Origin: Neorhizobium huautlense
GTDB lineage: Bacteria; Pseudomonadota; Alphaproteobacteria; Rhizobiales; Rhizobiaceae
DNA length: 64,000 nt
Direction of reading: 5' to 3'
Assembly: GCF_030811685.1 (NCBI RefSeq)
Contig: NZ_JAUSRF010000010.1
Span: forward strand, 1-64,000
Positions within the stretch are counted from its first letter, which is position 1; each line of letters starts with the position of its first letter. Positions 36,941-45,632 of this stretch are shown here, piece after piece. A model generated the notes under the pieces. The model ran no database searches. It was given only the letters and a program-made list of their open reading frames with translations, and was not told where the DNA came from. Made by a program: the position numbers and the translations under genes.

Positions 36941-38383
36941 CTAAAAACTGTCCGATCGCGCTGTCGGCAGGGCTTTCGGTTGATAATCAAAATCCTTGTC
37001 GAACGGATAGGTCGGATGACTGCGCCGTTCGTTGGATAACCGTTCGACGAATTGATCCACCACGCCGGGCGAGAGCGCCATCAGGTTCGGGTTGGCGATC
37101 GGCGCCAGTTCCGGTGAAAGATAGCCGGACTTCACGACAATGATTTTTGCACTCTGCGGGTCGAGACGCAGTCGGGTGAAATCGGCAATATAGTGATAGG
37201 GACGCCGTTTGGCGGATAGTACCAGTTCGATCCCGCCGATCGTAACAACTGCCTGCCAGTCAGCAGGGTCCTCCGCCTCGGCCAGAAATCTGACCTTGGC
37301 CGCGACATGGATCGGCTTGCTGTTGATGGCATCCAGCGACGCGCCGATAGAAAGATCGAGTTCCGCCCCGATACCGGCAGAATAACAGGCTTCCGTTGCC
37401 GTCTTGTCGGCGATGCCGGCAAAGATTACCCCCTGAGCATCGTGGGTAATCAATTCGGCCAGAACCTCCGCCCGGTCGCCCACACCGCCACCGGTCGGGT
37501 TATCGCCGGATTCGGCGAGAACGACGGGCGCGGTGGCGCTCGATATGGCCTTGGCCACACATTCCTGGATGGAACCGGTTTCACAACCGAACACGAATTG
37601 TTCGCGCGCATCCCAATAGGCCTGCGCCACACGTTTGGCTTCCCGTTCCAGTGCGGACCGGTCGGTACCGGTCATGATTGCACAGGCCTTTGCCCGTGGT
37701 TCGTCGGCCCAGACATAACCGACCATCAATGACGCATCCCAGACGCCGGGCATCGCGTCGATTTCGGGCAGCATGGCATAGAGGCTGTTTGCCGGCTCAT
37801 CGACGGTGCTGGTGCGCTCGCCCGGAAGAACGACGGGGATGGGTGCCCAGACGATCATCGGTTTTTCGCCCGTCTTCAGGCTGCGCACCAGCATGGAGAC
37901 CGAGCGGCGCATGGTTTCTTCCACATCGATATGCGGCGCGGTGCGATAGGTGGAATACATGTCGAGCGCATCGAGAATGCGCTGGCTGACATTGCCATGC
38001 AGGTCGTAGCTGGCAGAAACGGTGCAGTCGGGGCCGACAAGATCGCGGGCGGCAGTGATCCAGTCACCTTCGGCATCCTCCATGTCCTCCACATACATGG
38101 CGCCATGCATGGCGAGATAGAGACCATCGAGCGGCAGAAGCGGTCTCAGACGTTCCAAAAACTCTGCCTTGAAACCCTCATAGGTAGCGCGCGCAACCGG
38201 GCCACCGGCAATGGCGCGTGCATGAATGGTTGGCAGGAATTCGGCATCATAATCGTTCAGGAAAGCGAAGTAGGGCGCGTTCGTCAGTTCATCGCCGCGG
38301 GTGACGCGAAAATCCTTCTCTTCGTTCAGGACCGGGTTGTAGGTACTGCATTCGATATGGATGCCGCCGACTGCAATGCGCAT
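36941..38383 (-). CDS. M81 family metallopeptidase (MlrC-like)
   Basis: A 480-residue protein of the MlrC/M81 family, named after the enzyme that cleaves linearised microcystin; many members sit in peptide-uptake operons and have unknown substrates. Visible are the N-terminal GGIHIECSTYNP, the HGAM segment (His93), the metal-site sequence DLHGN (127-131) and the glycine-rich DNPTGGG typical of the C-terminal half. There is no signal peptide, so it is cytoplasmic. It follows the ROK regulator gene by 20 bases in the same direction and is divergent from a peptide-type ABC transporter, which suggests it hydrolyses the imported compound. It also lies just upstream of the NRPS operon; whether that closeness has meaning cannot be told from the sequence. 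Confidence 0.92.
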   Translation of the reverse strand: MRIAVGGIHIECSTYNPVLNEEKDFRVTRGDELTNAPYFAFLNDYDAEFLPTIHARAIAGGPVARATYEGFKAEFLERLRPLLPLDGLYLAMHGAMYVEDMEDAEGDWITAARDLVGPDCTVSASYDLHGNVSQRILDALDMYSTYRTAPHIDVEETMRRSVSMLVRSLKTGEKPMIVWAPIPVVLPGERTSTVDEPANSLYAMLPEIDAMPGVWDASLMVGYVWADEPRAKACAIMTGTDRSALEREAKRVAQAYWDAREQFVFGCETGSIQECVAKAISSATAPVVLAESGDNPTGGGVGDRAEVLAELITHDAQGVIFAGIADKTATEACYSAGIGAELDLSIGASLDAINSKPIHVAAKVRFLAEAEDPADWQAVVTIGGIELVLSAKRRPYHYIADFTRLRLDPQSAKIIVVKSGYLSPELAPIANPNLMALSPGVVDQFVERLSNERRSHPTYPFDKDFDYQPKALPTARSDSF

Positions 38384-38403
38384 GGAAAACCTCGCCTAGA
38401 TGC

Positions 38404-39537
38404 TCAATTCGTATTGGGGCCAATCAGAAAATTATGGGCGGCGATGCTGGCTGCGCCGCGCGCCCAGATATCGTCGGACACGCGGTGCAGACGGATCGGT
38501 GTCTGCCCGGCATAACGCGGCAGCACATTGGTCTCGATCGCCTGTTGCATGACCGTGCCGAACAGGCCTTGCAGTCCGTCTTCCGTATGCGTGATGAGGA
38601 TGAGGCCAGGGTCATTGATCTGGATGAGATTGGCGATGGCCAGACCCAATGCCGAACCGGCGCGGTGCAGGATTTTTATGGCGGCCGCATTGCCGGTGGC
38701 GGCAATCTGTTCGATGTCGGACAGTGTGGTGCAGGCAAACCCTTCCACGCGCGCCATTTCCTTGATGGCGTTCATGGATGCGATCGTGTCGAGACAGCCG
38801 CGTTTGCCGCAACGGCAAGGCGCGCCGCCCAGTTCAATCGTGCAGTGGGCGATTTCGCCGGCGCCACCATGATTGCCGCGATAAAGCCGGCCATCGATCA
38901 CATGCGCGCAGCCGATACCGTCGCCGAGCGAGACCACTGTAAAATTCTGCTGGTCACGCGTGCTGCCGAACAGTTTTTCGTGGACGGCGATCGCCTTTGC
39001 GTCGTTCTCGATAAACGCGTTTATCCCGGTATGTTCACGAACAATGTCTGCCAGCGGCACGCCTTGCCAGTTGAGCAGCGTGGACTGGATGCAGGTGGCC
39101 TGCCGTTCATCGACAAAGCCGGAAAGGGCAATGCCGATGCCGCCGATCTTGGCGGCGGCCTGCGGATGGACCTTGAAAAGTTCCGGCAATCGTTCGGCAA
39201 TTGATTGTGCGATCGTCTGCGGATCACGTGACAGCGGCATGTCGATCCTGGCGATGACCTTGCCACCGAGGTCGCACAGGATCATCGGCGCCGGATCCTG
39301 AATGAGCGATATGCCGGCGAAAAAAGCCCATTCCGGTTGCAGGTCGAGCCGTGTTGAAGGGCGCCCCTGCCCATAGACCGTACCCGCCTCATGCAGAACG
39401 CCGAGATCGATGAGGTCGCGCGCCAATCCGCTCATGGCGGCCTTGCTCAGACCTAGCGCCACGGCCATCTCGGTACGACTAAGCGGTCCGGATTCGCTGA
39501 TGACCCGCAGAAGCTGGCGATGGGATGTGGTGAGCAT
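38404..39537 (-). CDS. ROK family transcriptional regulator
   Basis: An N-terminal winged helix-turn-helix (HRQLLRVISESGPLSRTEMA...LGLSKAAMSGL) is fused to a ROK domain with the zinc-binding ROK signature CRCGKRGCLDT and the sugar-site segment GNHGGAGEIAH. This is the architecture of NagC/XylR-type repressors that respond to a sugar or sugar phosphate. The frame extends 14 codons upstream to a GTG at 39579, but that codon lies inside a palindrome within the promoter region, and the conserved part begins at the ATG at 39537 (MLTTSHRQ), so the short form is chosen although no good ribosome binding site precedes it. It probably represses both its own operon (with the MlrC gene) and the divergent transporter-kinase operon. 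Confidence 0.93.
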   Translation of the reverse strand: MLTTSHRQLLRVISESGPLSRTEMAVALGLSKAAMSGLARDLIDLGVLHEAGTVYGQGRPSTRLDLQPEWAFFAGISLIQDPAPMILCDLGGKVIARIDMPLSRDPQTIAQSIAERLPELFKVHPQAAAKIGGIGIALSGFVDERQATCIQSTLLNWQGVPLADIVREHTGINAFIENDAKAIAVHEKLFGSTRDQQNFTVVSLGDGIGCAHVIDGRLYRGNHGGAGEIAHCTIELGGAPCRCGKRGCLDTIASMNAIKEMARVEGFACTTLSDIEQIAATGNAAAIKILHRAGSALGLAIANLIQINDPGLILITHTEDGLQGLFGTVMQQAIETNVLPRYAGQTPIRLHRVSDDIWARGAASIAAHNFLIGPNTN

Positions 39538-39563
39538 GGGAATGGCCGCGATGAATGAGAGGC

Positions 39564-39592
39564 TTGACACTAAGTTCACCGAGTGAACAAAT
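39564..39592 (+). promoter_or_regulatory. Predicted promoter of the peptide/sugar uptake operon
   Basis: TTGACA (39564-39569), a 17-base spacer and a weak -10 hexamer ACAAAT (39587-39592), reading toward the binding-protein gene. The perfect -35 and ideal spacing support it; the -10 matches only three of six consensus bases. The palindromic operator lies inside the spacer. Confidence 0.5.
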
Positions 39593-39595
39593 CAA
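39567..39595 (-). promoter_or_regulatory. Predicted promoter of the ROK regulator-MlrC operon
   Basis: On the minus strand TTGATT (39595-39590), a 17-base spacer and TAGTGT (39572-39567) read toward the ROK regulator. The start point would fall near 39560, just upstream of the ATG at 39537 and downstream of the longer GTG candidate, in agreement with the shorter protein. The same palindrome fills this spacer. Confidence 0.4.
39574..39588. promoter_or_regulatory. Palindromic operator candidate between the divergent operons
   Basis: GTTCAC-CGA-GTGAAC is an exact inverted repeat with a three-base centre. It lies in the -35/-10 spacer of the predicted promoters in both directions, an ideal place for repression. 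The adjacent ROK regulator is the obvious candidate ligand-responsive repressor. The assignment is by position and symmetry only. Confidence 0.6.
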
Positions 39596-39661
39596 CGATA
39601 ATAAATAATAAAAATGACCTAAGGCGGCATGCCGCTGAAAGCGCAACAAGAGGGTGAACGA

Positions 39662-41215
39662 ATGAAGATGATTCAGCAGAAACTTCGCCGCCGTCTGGTT
39701 CTGGGCTGTGCCCTTGCCATCGGATTTTCCATGCCATTCACGCTTCCGGCTCTGGCGGCAGCTGCAACGCTCACGGTGATGCAGAGCGAGGCGCCGCGGT
39801 CCATGGATCCGGGTGATCAGACGGCAACCTTTACGGCCGCGGTTCTCGATCCGATGTATGAAGGCCTCGTACGGCGCGATCCGGACCTCTCGTTGCGACC
39901 GGCCCTTGCCACCGAATGGTCGGCGGATGCGTCTGGTCTGATCTGGACCTTCAAGCTGCGCCAGGGCGTGAAATTCCATGACGGCACGCCGTTTGATGCC
40001 GATGCCGTGGTCAAGAATTTCGCTCGCCATCTCGATACCAAGCGCGGCCTCGCCGCCAGCGGACGCCTGCGGACCTTCCTCGACAGCGTGACGGCGATCG
40101 ATGCCTCGACCGTGCAATTCAAGCTGAAGACAAAATATCCGGCCTTTATCGCGCTTCTGTCGACCGGGCCCTGCCTGATCGTCAGCCCAACGGCGGATGC
40201 AGCCGGCACGATCGGCACCAAGGCCGTCGGCACCGGCCCTTACAAGCTGATGGAATACAAGTCCGGCGAATATGTCTTGCAGGCCAAAAACACCGAGTGG
40301 TGGGATGGCGCGCCCAAGGGGTCCGATGAGATCAAGTGGACCTGGACGACTGAGACATCGGTCATGAGCATGGCGCTGCAGACCGGCGATGCCGATATCG
40401 TCAATCCGCTGCCGCCGGCCTTTGCCAATCAGCTGAAGAACAATACGGATATGGCCGTCAACGCGTCCGAAGGGTCGGCGGTTTTCTGGGTGTCGCTGAA
40501 CACGAAGATGAAGCCGCTGGATGATGTGAAAGTGCGCCAGGCGTTGAACTATGCGACGGATCGCGACGGTCTGGTGCGTGCCTTCATGCAGGGCTACGCG
40601 ACGCCGGCCAATTCGCCGCTTGCGCCGGTCACGCCCGGTTACGACAAGACTCTGGCGCCGTACGACTATGATGTCGACAAGGCCAAGGCCCTTTTGGCGG
40701 AAGCCGGTTATCCCGACGGTTTTGCGATGACCACGATCGTGCAGGATCAGGAAGCCCGTATCGGCGAGCTGCTGCAGGCCATGTGGGCCAAGGCGGGCGT
40801 AAAGCTTGAGGTCAAGCGCATGGAAAGCGGCGTCTGGTCCAAGGCCGCCTTCCTTGATCCGGCCGGCAAGGAGAAGGATGGCATCAGTTCGTCGATCGCC
40901 TCATGGTCTTCGGGTGTCAGCGGTGCCGATCTGCAGTTCCGCCCGCTTTATTATTCCAGGAGCGCCTCGCCGACGGGCGCCAATCTCGGTTTCTTCGCCG
41001 ATCCGAAGCTGGACGAGCTGATCGACAAGGCGGCCTCCACGCTCGATGAAAAGGCCCGCAATACAATCTATGGCGAGGCGCAGAAGGTCGTGAACGAGCA
41101 GGCCCCGCATGTTCTGTTGTTCACGAAGCAGGATCTTTATGCGACCCGCTCCACTGTCAGTGGTGCCTGGATGATCCCGGGCGGTCTCGTCGTGGTCAAG
41201 GACGCCAGGAAGTAA
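39662..41215 (+). CDS. ABC transporter substrate-binding protein, peptide/nickel family (SBP_bac_5)
   Basis: A 517-residue periplasmic binding protein of the DppA/OppA family. It has a cleavable signal peptide (charged MKMIQQKLRRR, then a hydrophobic stretch ending in LPALAAA), the family segments LRQGVKFHDGTPFDADAVV and GTGPYKL, and QALNYATDRDGLV. The frame opens 11 codons earlier, but the ATG at 39662 has AAGAGGG at a good distance and starts directly at the signal peptide. It is the first gene of a rightward operon with two permeases, a ROK kinase, CutC and a HAD phosphatase. The family binds peptides but also opines, glycosides and sugar-peptide conjugates; the sugar-kinase partner and ROK regulator make a sugar-containing ligand plausible. 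Confidence 0.94.
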   Translation: MKMIQQKLRRRLVLGCALAIGFSMPFTLPALAAAATLTVMQSEAPRSMDPGDQTATFTAAVLDPMYEGLVRRDPDLSLRPALATEWSADASGLIWTFKLRQGVKFHDGTPFDADAVVKNFARHLDTKRGLAASGRLRTFLDSVTAIDASTVQFKLKTKYPAFIALLSTGPCLIVSPTADAAGTIGTKAVGTGPYKLMEYKSGEYVLQAKNTEWWDGAPKGSDEIKWTWTTETSVMSMALQTGDADIVNPLPPAFANQLKNNTDMAVNASEGSAVFWVSLNTKMKPLDDVKVRQALNYATDRDGLVRAFMQGYATPANSPLAPVTPGYDKTLAPYDYDVDKAKALLAEAGYPDGFAMTTIVQDQEARIGELLQAMWAKAGVKLEVKRMESGVWSKAAFLDPAGKEKDGISSSIASWSSGVSGADLQFRPLYYSRSASPTGANLGFFADPKLDELIDKAASTLDEKARNTIYGEAQKVVNEQAPHVLLFTKQDLYATRSTVSGAWMIPGGLVVVKDARK

Positions 41216-41269
41216 GGGCATGAGACCGGTCGGCCGGAAACCCGGCCACCGTCTTGGCCGGGAAAGCTG

Positions 41270-42190
41270 ATGAAATCCTATATTCTCCGAAAATTGCTGG
41301 CCTTGCCGCTGATCCTGATCGGCGTATCGCTGCTGGTCTTTCTCGCCATCCGGGCCTTGCCGGGCGATCCTGCACGTCTGATGGCGGGGCCGGAGGCCAC
41401 GCAGGAAGCGGTAGACAACATGCGGTCCCGGCTGGGCCTCGATCGCACGCTGGTCGCCCAATATGCCGAGTTCGCCGGCAACGCCGTACAGGGGGATCTG
41501 GGCCTCTCCATCAAGTCGAAGCTGCCTGTCGTGGATGAGATTGCCGAGCGCATGCCCTATACGATCGGGCTGGCTGTTTGCGCTTATCTGCTCGCAATCA
41601 GCATCGGCGTGCCCGCCGGCATGATCGGAGCGATCTATCGTCACGGCTGGCCGGATCAGGCGGTGATGCTTTTGGCGATCGTCGGGGCTTCCATTGCCAA
41701 TTTCTGGCTGGCCTTGATGGCGATGAACACATTTTCCGTCGGGCTCGGCTGGTTGCCGTTGCTCGGTGCCTCGTCATGGAAAAGTTTCATCCTGCCCTCG
41801 GTCACGCTGGCCGTTCTACCGACGGCGGTCATTGCCCGCATGACCCGCTCGAGCATGATCGAGGTGCTGGCACAGGATTATATTCGCACTGCCCGCGCCA
41901 AGGGGCTTGCACCGGGGTCGGTCTATTGGGGCCATGCGCTGCGCAATGCTCTCATCCCGATCGTCACGATCATCGGCCTGAATTTCGGCAGCCTGATCGG
42001 CGGGGCAGTGGTAACGGAATCGGTATTCAACTGGCCGGGTATCGGCCGGTTGCTGGTGGATTCCGTGCGGTATCGTGATTATCCGGTCATTCAGGGTGTC
42101 ACGCTGGTGGCGGTCACCGGCGTGGTGATGATGAACTTTCTGGCGGAACTGGCGATTGCCGTTCTCAATCCCAAGATCAGGCTGGATTGA
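41270..42190 (+). CDS. ABC transporter permease, DppB/OppB type
   Basis: A 306-residue inner-membrane permease. The N-terminus (YILRKLLALPLILIGVSLLVF) is the standard first membrane segment of DppB-type proteins, followed after a periplasmic loop by five more hydrophobic segments. The cytoplasmic coupling loop reads DYIRTARAKGLAPGSVYWGHALRNALIPIVT, the EAA motif that docks to the ATPase. GGGAAAG precedes the ATG. It lies 54 bases after the binding-protein gene and ends three bases before the next permease gene. Confidence 0.95.
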   Translation: MKSYILRKLLALPLILIGVSLLVFLAIRALPGDPARLMAGPEATQEAVDNMRSRLGLDRTLVAQYAEFAGNAVQGDLGLSIKSKLPVVDEIAERMPYTIGLAVCAYLLAISIGVPAGMIGAIYRHGWPDQAVMLLAIVGASIANFWLALMAMNTFSVGLGWLPLLGASSWKSFILPSVTLAVLPTAVIARMTRSSMIEVLAQDYIRTARAKGLAPGSVYWGHALRNALIPIVTIIGLNFGSLIGGAVVTESVFNWPGIGRLLVDSVRYRDYPVIQGVTLVAVTGVVMMNFLAELAIAVLNPKIRLD

Positions 42191-42192
42191 CC

Positions 42193-43071
42193 ATGGTTTT
42201 TCCAACAGACACTGAAAACAACGCCCAACGACCCTGGTCAAAGACACTGTCCCGCCTGTTCCATTGGGCAATGGCGCATCGCAGCATCGTCATTGGCGGC
42301 GGATTGGTCGGTCTGATCGTGTTGGCCGCCCTCCTTGCGCCTTTTATCGCACGGTTCGATCCTTACGAGCAGGATCTCCTGTCGACAATGATGCCGCCCT
42401 CCTGGGATCATCCGTTCGGCACGGATGACAATGGCCGCGATATCCTCGCCCGCGTGCTTTACGGCGCCCGTATCTCCTTGCTGGAAGTGGTGCTGAGTGT
42501 CGGACTGTCGATTCTGGTCGGCGTGCCGCTCGGCATTTTTGCCGGCATGTCGGGCAGGATGGTCGATCAGGCGATCATGTGGGTGATGGATATCCTGTTC
42601 GCCTTTCCCGGCATCGTGCTCGCCATCCTCATTGTCAGCGTGCTGGGGTCCAGCCTGATGAACCTGATGATCGCCATCGCCATCTTTTCCGTGCCGGTTT
42701 ACGCCCGCCTCAGCCGCAATCTCACGCTCGGCGTAAAAAGCATGGATTACGTGGAGGCGGCGGTTTCGCTCGGCATTTCCCGTCGTCGTATCATGACCCA
42801 TTACATCCTGCGCAATTCCGTCGGCCCCATCATCGTTCAATCGACGCTGACGGCCGGCACGGTCATCCTGTCTGCCGCCAGCCTGTCTTTCCTCGGCCTC
42901 GGCGCACAGCCGCCTTTACCGGAATGGGGCGCGATGATGAGTGACGGGCGCAATTATCTGGGCCTCAACATCTGGATGTCGCTGTTTCCAGGCCTTGCCA
43001 TCATGATCACCGTGCTGGGTTTCAACATTCTAGGCGATGGCCTGCGTGATCTTCTGGATCCCCGGCAATGA
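42193..43071 (+). CDS. ABC transporter permease, DppC/OppC type
   Basis: A 292-residue inner-membrane permease with the DppC-type N-terminal extension, a first membrane segment near residue 35, the conserved HPFGTDDNGRDILARVLYGARISL and the EAA loop DYVEAAVSLGISRRRIMTHYILRNS. The ATG at 42193 lies just past the upstream stop; a TTG at 42187 overlapping that stop is the alternative start. It forms the second half of the channel. No ATP-binding subunit gene follows, so the ATPases must come from another locus. Confidence 0.95.
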   Translation: MVFPTDTENNAQRPWSKTLSRLFHWAMAHRSIVIGGGLVGLIVLAALLAPFIARFDPYEQDLLSTMMPPSWDHPFGTDDNGRDILARVLYGARISLLEVVLSVGLSILVGVPLGIFAGMSGRMVDQAIMWVMDILFAFPGIVLAILIVSVLGSSLMNLMIAIAIFSVPVYARLSRNLTLGVKSMDYVEAAVSLGISRRRIMTHYILRNSVGPIIVQSTLTAGTVILSAASLSFLGLGAQPPLPEWGAMMSDGRNYLGLNIWMSLFPGLAIMITVLGFNILGDGLRDLLDPRQ

Positions 43072-44024
43072 TGGCGACTGTCCCTCCGATCTATGCCGTC
43101 GATATCGGCGGCTCGTTCATGAAATTCGCCGTTTCAGCCGAACCCGGTGCGCTGCGCATGCTCGACCGTATCGAAACGCCGGCAGGCTCATGGCCGGATT
43201 TTGTCTCCGCCCTGTCATCGCTGGTAAAGCGCCATGTCCCGGCAGACCAAGCGGCAGCACCTCTGGCACTTTCGATCGCCGGCCTGATCGATCCGAAAGA
43301 TGGCGTGGCGACCTCCGCCAATATTCCCTGCATTACCGGCCGCTCGCTCGCAAGAGAGCTCTCGGTAGCACTCAGTCGCCCGGTTTTTGCCGCCAATGAT
43401 GCGGATTGCCTGACACTTGCCGAAGCGAATGAAGGGGTAGGGCGTGGCCATGCCGTCGTTTTCTGCGCCATCATGGGCACCGGCATCGGCGGCGGTCTGG
43501 CAATCGATGGCCGCCTGGTCAAGGGTGCCGGCGGCGTGACCGGCGAATGGGGCCATGCTCCGGTGCTGAACACGACAGTCGATTTCGGAAAGGGCGGTAC
43601 CGTGCATGTTCCGCGTTTCTACTGCGGTTGCGGTCAATCGGGCTGCGTCGATACGATCGGCGGCGCGCGAGGCATGGAGCGCTTGCACACGTTTCTGCAT
43701 GGTGAGGGTTGTACGAGTCATGAAATTCTTGATGCCTGGTCGAGTGGTGATGCAAAGGCTGACGGCACCATGACGGCTTATCTGCAACTGCTCGCTGATC
43801 CGCTGTCGCTGGTCGTGAACATAACCGGTGCTTCGATCGTGCCGGTCGGCGGTGGGCTTGCCTCGGAGCCGAAACTGATCGCGGCGCTGGATGCAGCCGT
43901 GCGAAAGCGCATTCTCAACCGTTTCGATCATCCGCTCGTCGTGCCGGCCATAAGGCAGGATGATGGCGGACTGGTCGGCGCGGCTGTATTGGCGCGGCAG
44001 GAACAACAAAGGGCGGCGGCATGA
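43068..44024 (+). CDS. ROK family sugar kinase
   Basis: A 318-residue ROK protein without a DNA-binding domain, so a sugar kinase rather than a repressor. It has the N-terminal ATP-binding loop YAVDIGGSFMKF, ANDADCLTLAE with the catalytic Asp, GTGIGGGLAIDGRL, GEWGHAP and the zinc motif CGCGQSGCVD. Members phosphorylate glucose, N-acetylglucosamine, N-acetylmannosamine or related sugars; the exact substrate cannot be read. The ATG overlaps the stop of the permease gene and the gene's own stop overlaps the next start (ATGA), so it is co-translated with the transporter. This implies that the imported compound carries, or is broken down to, a sugar. Confidence 0.93.
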   Translation: MMATVPPIYAVDIGGSFMKFAVSAEPGALRMLDRIETPAGSWPDFVSALSSLVKRHVPADQAAAPLALSIAGLIDPKDGVATSANIPCITGRSLARELSVALSRPVFAANDADCLTLAEANEGVGRGHAVVFCAIMGTGIGGGLAIDGRLVKGAGGVTGEWGHAPVLNTTVDFGKGGTVHVPRFYCGCGQSGCVDTIGGARGMERLHTFLHGEGCTSHEILDAWSSGDAKADGTMTAYLQLLADPLSLVVNITGASIVPVGGGLASEPKLIAALDAAVRKRILNRFDHPLVVPAIRQDDGGLVGAAVLARQEQQRAAA

Positions 44025-44758
44025 CCATTCTGCTCGAAGTCTGTGTCGATGATCCGACCGGTCTTGCCGCTGCCGTCGAAGGCGGAGCGGACCGTATCGA
44101 ACTCTGCGCAGCGCTCGATATCGGTGGCCTGACACCCTCGCCGGGATTGATGACCCTGGCTTCCCGCGCGCCCGTTCCCGTTTATGCAATGATCCGCCCG
44201 CGCGCCGGCGCATTCGTTTTTGATGATGCCGAAGAGGTCGCCATGGTGGCGGATATCGAGGCTGCGCTGACGGCCGGCCTTGCCGGCGTGGTGATCGGCG
44301 CGAGCCAGAATGACGGCAGTCTCGATGTAGCCATGCTTGCACGTCTCAAGGCCGTTACCGGAAATGCCGGCGTCACGTTGCACCGTGCTTTCGATCTGGT
44401 GCCGGATATGGAGCTTGCACTGGAACAGGCGATCGATCTCGGTTTTGAGCGGATTCTGACGTCCGGTGGGCAGAAAACGGCGATTGAAGGCGCCGATATG
44501 ATTGCCCGGCTAAATGATAGGGCAGGGGCACGCATCCGCATCATGCCCGGTAGCGGTCTTCGTCCCGCTAATGTCGAGAACATGTTGCAGCTTGGTGTCG
44601 GCGAGGTTCACGCCTCCTGTCGCCGGCCTTTTGGCGCAAGTCACGATGATCGTGCCACGGCCTTCGGTTTCCAGCCGGAAACACGGTTTGAAACGGATAT
44701 CGACCTCGTCCGGCAGATGCGCACAAGACTGGACGGCTGGCCCGGCGACAAAAAGTAA
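44021..44758 (+). CDS. cutC: CutC family protein
   Basis: A 245-residue TIM-barrel-like protein of the CutC family. The N-terminus LLEVCVDDPTGLAAAVEGGADRIELC and the segments VYAMIRPRAGAFVF, GVVIGASQNDGSLD, VTLHRAFD and the later IMPGSGLRPANV are characteristic. The family was named for copper homeostasis in E. coli, but that role is disputed and many members lie in sugar operons, as here, between a ROK kinase (ATGA overlap) and a HAD phosphatase. A metabolic role in the same pathway is therefore more likely than metal handling, by context only. Confidence 0.93.
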   Translation: MTILLEVCVDDPTGLAAAVEGGADRIELCAALDIGGLTPSPGLMTLASRAPVPVYAMIRPRAGAFVFDDAEEVAMVADIEAALTAGLAGVVIGASQNDGSLDVAMLARLKAVTGNAGVTLHRAFDLVPDMELALEQAIDLGFERILTSGGQKTAIEGADMIARLNDRAGARIRIMPGSGLRPANVENMLQLGVGEVHASCRRPFGASHDDRATAFGFQPETRFETDIDLVRQMRTRLDGWPGDKK

Positions 44759-44835
44759 CGCTGCGGTCGTTTGCATCCCGGCCGCCGGGCCGTTATCCAG
44801 AAGCCCCGACATCGTCCCGCCGAGGTATTTTCCGC

Positions 44836-45498
44836 ATGTCCGATTCGCTTCCGCAAAAGACCTATGACGCCTTCCTGTTCGATATGGATGGCACCATTCT
44901 GAATTCACTGGCGTCCGCCGAGCGGGTCTGGGGTCGGTGGGCTGCAAGCCACGGACTGGATGTCGAAAAATTCCTGCCCACCATGCATGGCAAGCGCGGC
45001 ATCGATACGATCACCGAACTGAACCTGCCGGGTGTCGATCCGGTGGCGGAAGCGGCGATCATCCTGCAAGGCGAAATCGATGATGTCGAAGGTGTCGTGC
45101 CGATCCCCGGTGCCATCGAGTTTCTGGCGTCGATCCCGCCGGAAAAATGGGCGATCGTCACCTCTTCGCCGATCACGCTGGCCAAGCGCCGGCTTGCCGC
45201 TGCCGGCATAACCGAGCCGCGCTTCATCGTGACGGCCGAGGATGTAAAAGTCGGAAAGCCCAATCCGCAATGCTATATTCTCGGCGCCGAACGGGTCGGT
45301 GTCAGCACATCGCAGGCACTGGTGTTCGAAGATGTCATGGCCGGCGTCAAGGCCGGTGAAGCAGCCGGTGCCGATGTGGCCGTCATCACGCATACGCATG
45401 CACATCCGTTCGAGACCAACCATCTCAAGATTGCCGATTACCGCGATCTCACCACGCATATGAATCCGGACGGACGCCTGTCGCTGCAGCGAAAGTAG
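44836..45498 (+). CDS. HAD family phosphatase (sugar-phosphatase type)
   Basis: A 220-residue HAD hydrolase of the beta-phosphoglucomutase-like subfamily. Motif I FDMDGT gives nucleophile Asp16 and general acid Asp18; motif II is the Ser/Thr in IVTSSP; motif III is in KVGKPNP; motif IV is FEDVMAG. The small alpha-helical cap domain (about 25-95) is of the type that admits sugar phosphates. It lies 77 bases after cutC and is the last gene of the operon. With the ROK kinase it would complete a phosphorylation and dephosphorylation step, but the substrate is unknown. No clear terminator was seen after it. Confidence 0.92.
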   Translation: MSDSLPQKTYDAFLFDMDGTILNSLASAERVWGRWAASHGLDVEKFLPTMHGKRGIDTITELNLPGVDPVAEAAIILQGEIDDVEGVVPIPGAIEFLASIPPEKWAIVTSSPITLAKRRLAAAGITEPRFIVTAEDVKVGKPNPQCYILGAERVGVSTSQALVFEDVMAGVKAGEAAGADVAVITHTHAHPFETNHLKIADYRDLTTHMNPDGRLSLQRK

Positions 45499-45524
45499 AG
45501 CCTCTCTAAACTGCGCGCCGCACC

Positions 45525-45538
45525 TTGATCTGAATCAA
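45525..45538. promoter_or_regulatory. FNR/FixK-type box upstream of ccoN
   Basis: TTGAT-CTGA-ATCAA matches the FNR/FixK consensus TTGAT-N4-ATCAA exactly. It is centred about 100 bases before the ccoN start, a usual position for microaerobic activation of cbb3 oxidase genes. Confidence 0.93.
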
Positions 45539-45632
45539 GGTCGCCAAACACATCAAATGACATTTCTGCCTGAGAGCGGCGGTCGAACATCGGATTCGAC
45601 CGTCCGTCATATGCTTCAGGGGGATGTTCGCG

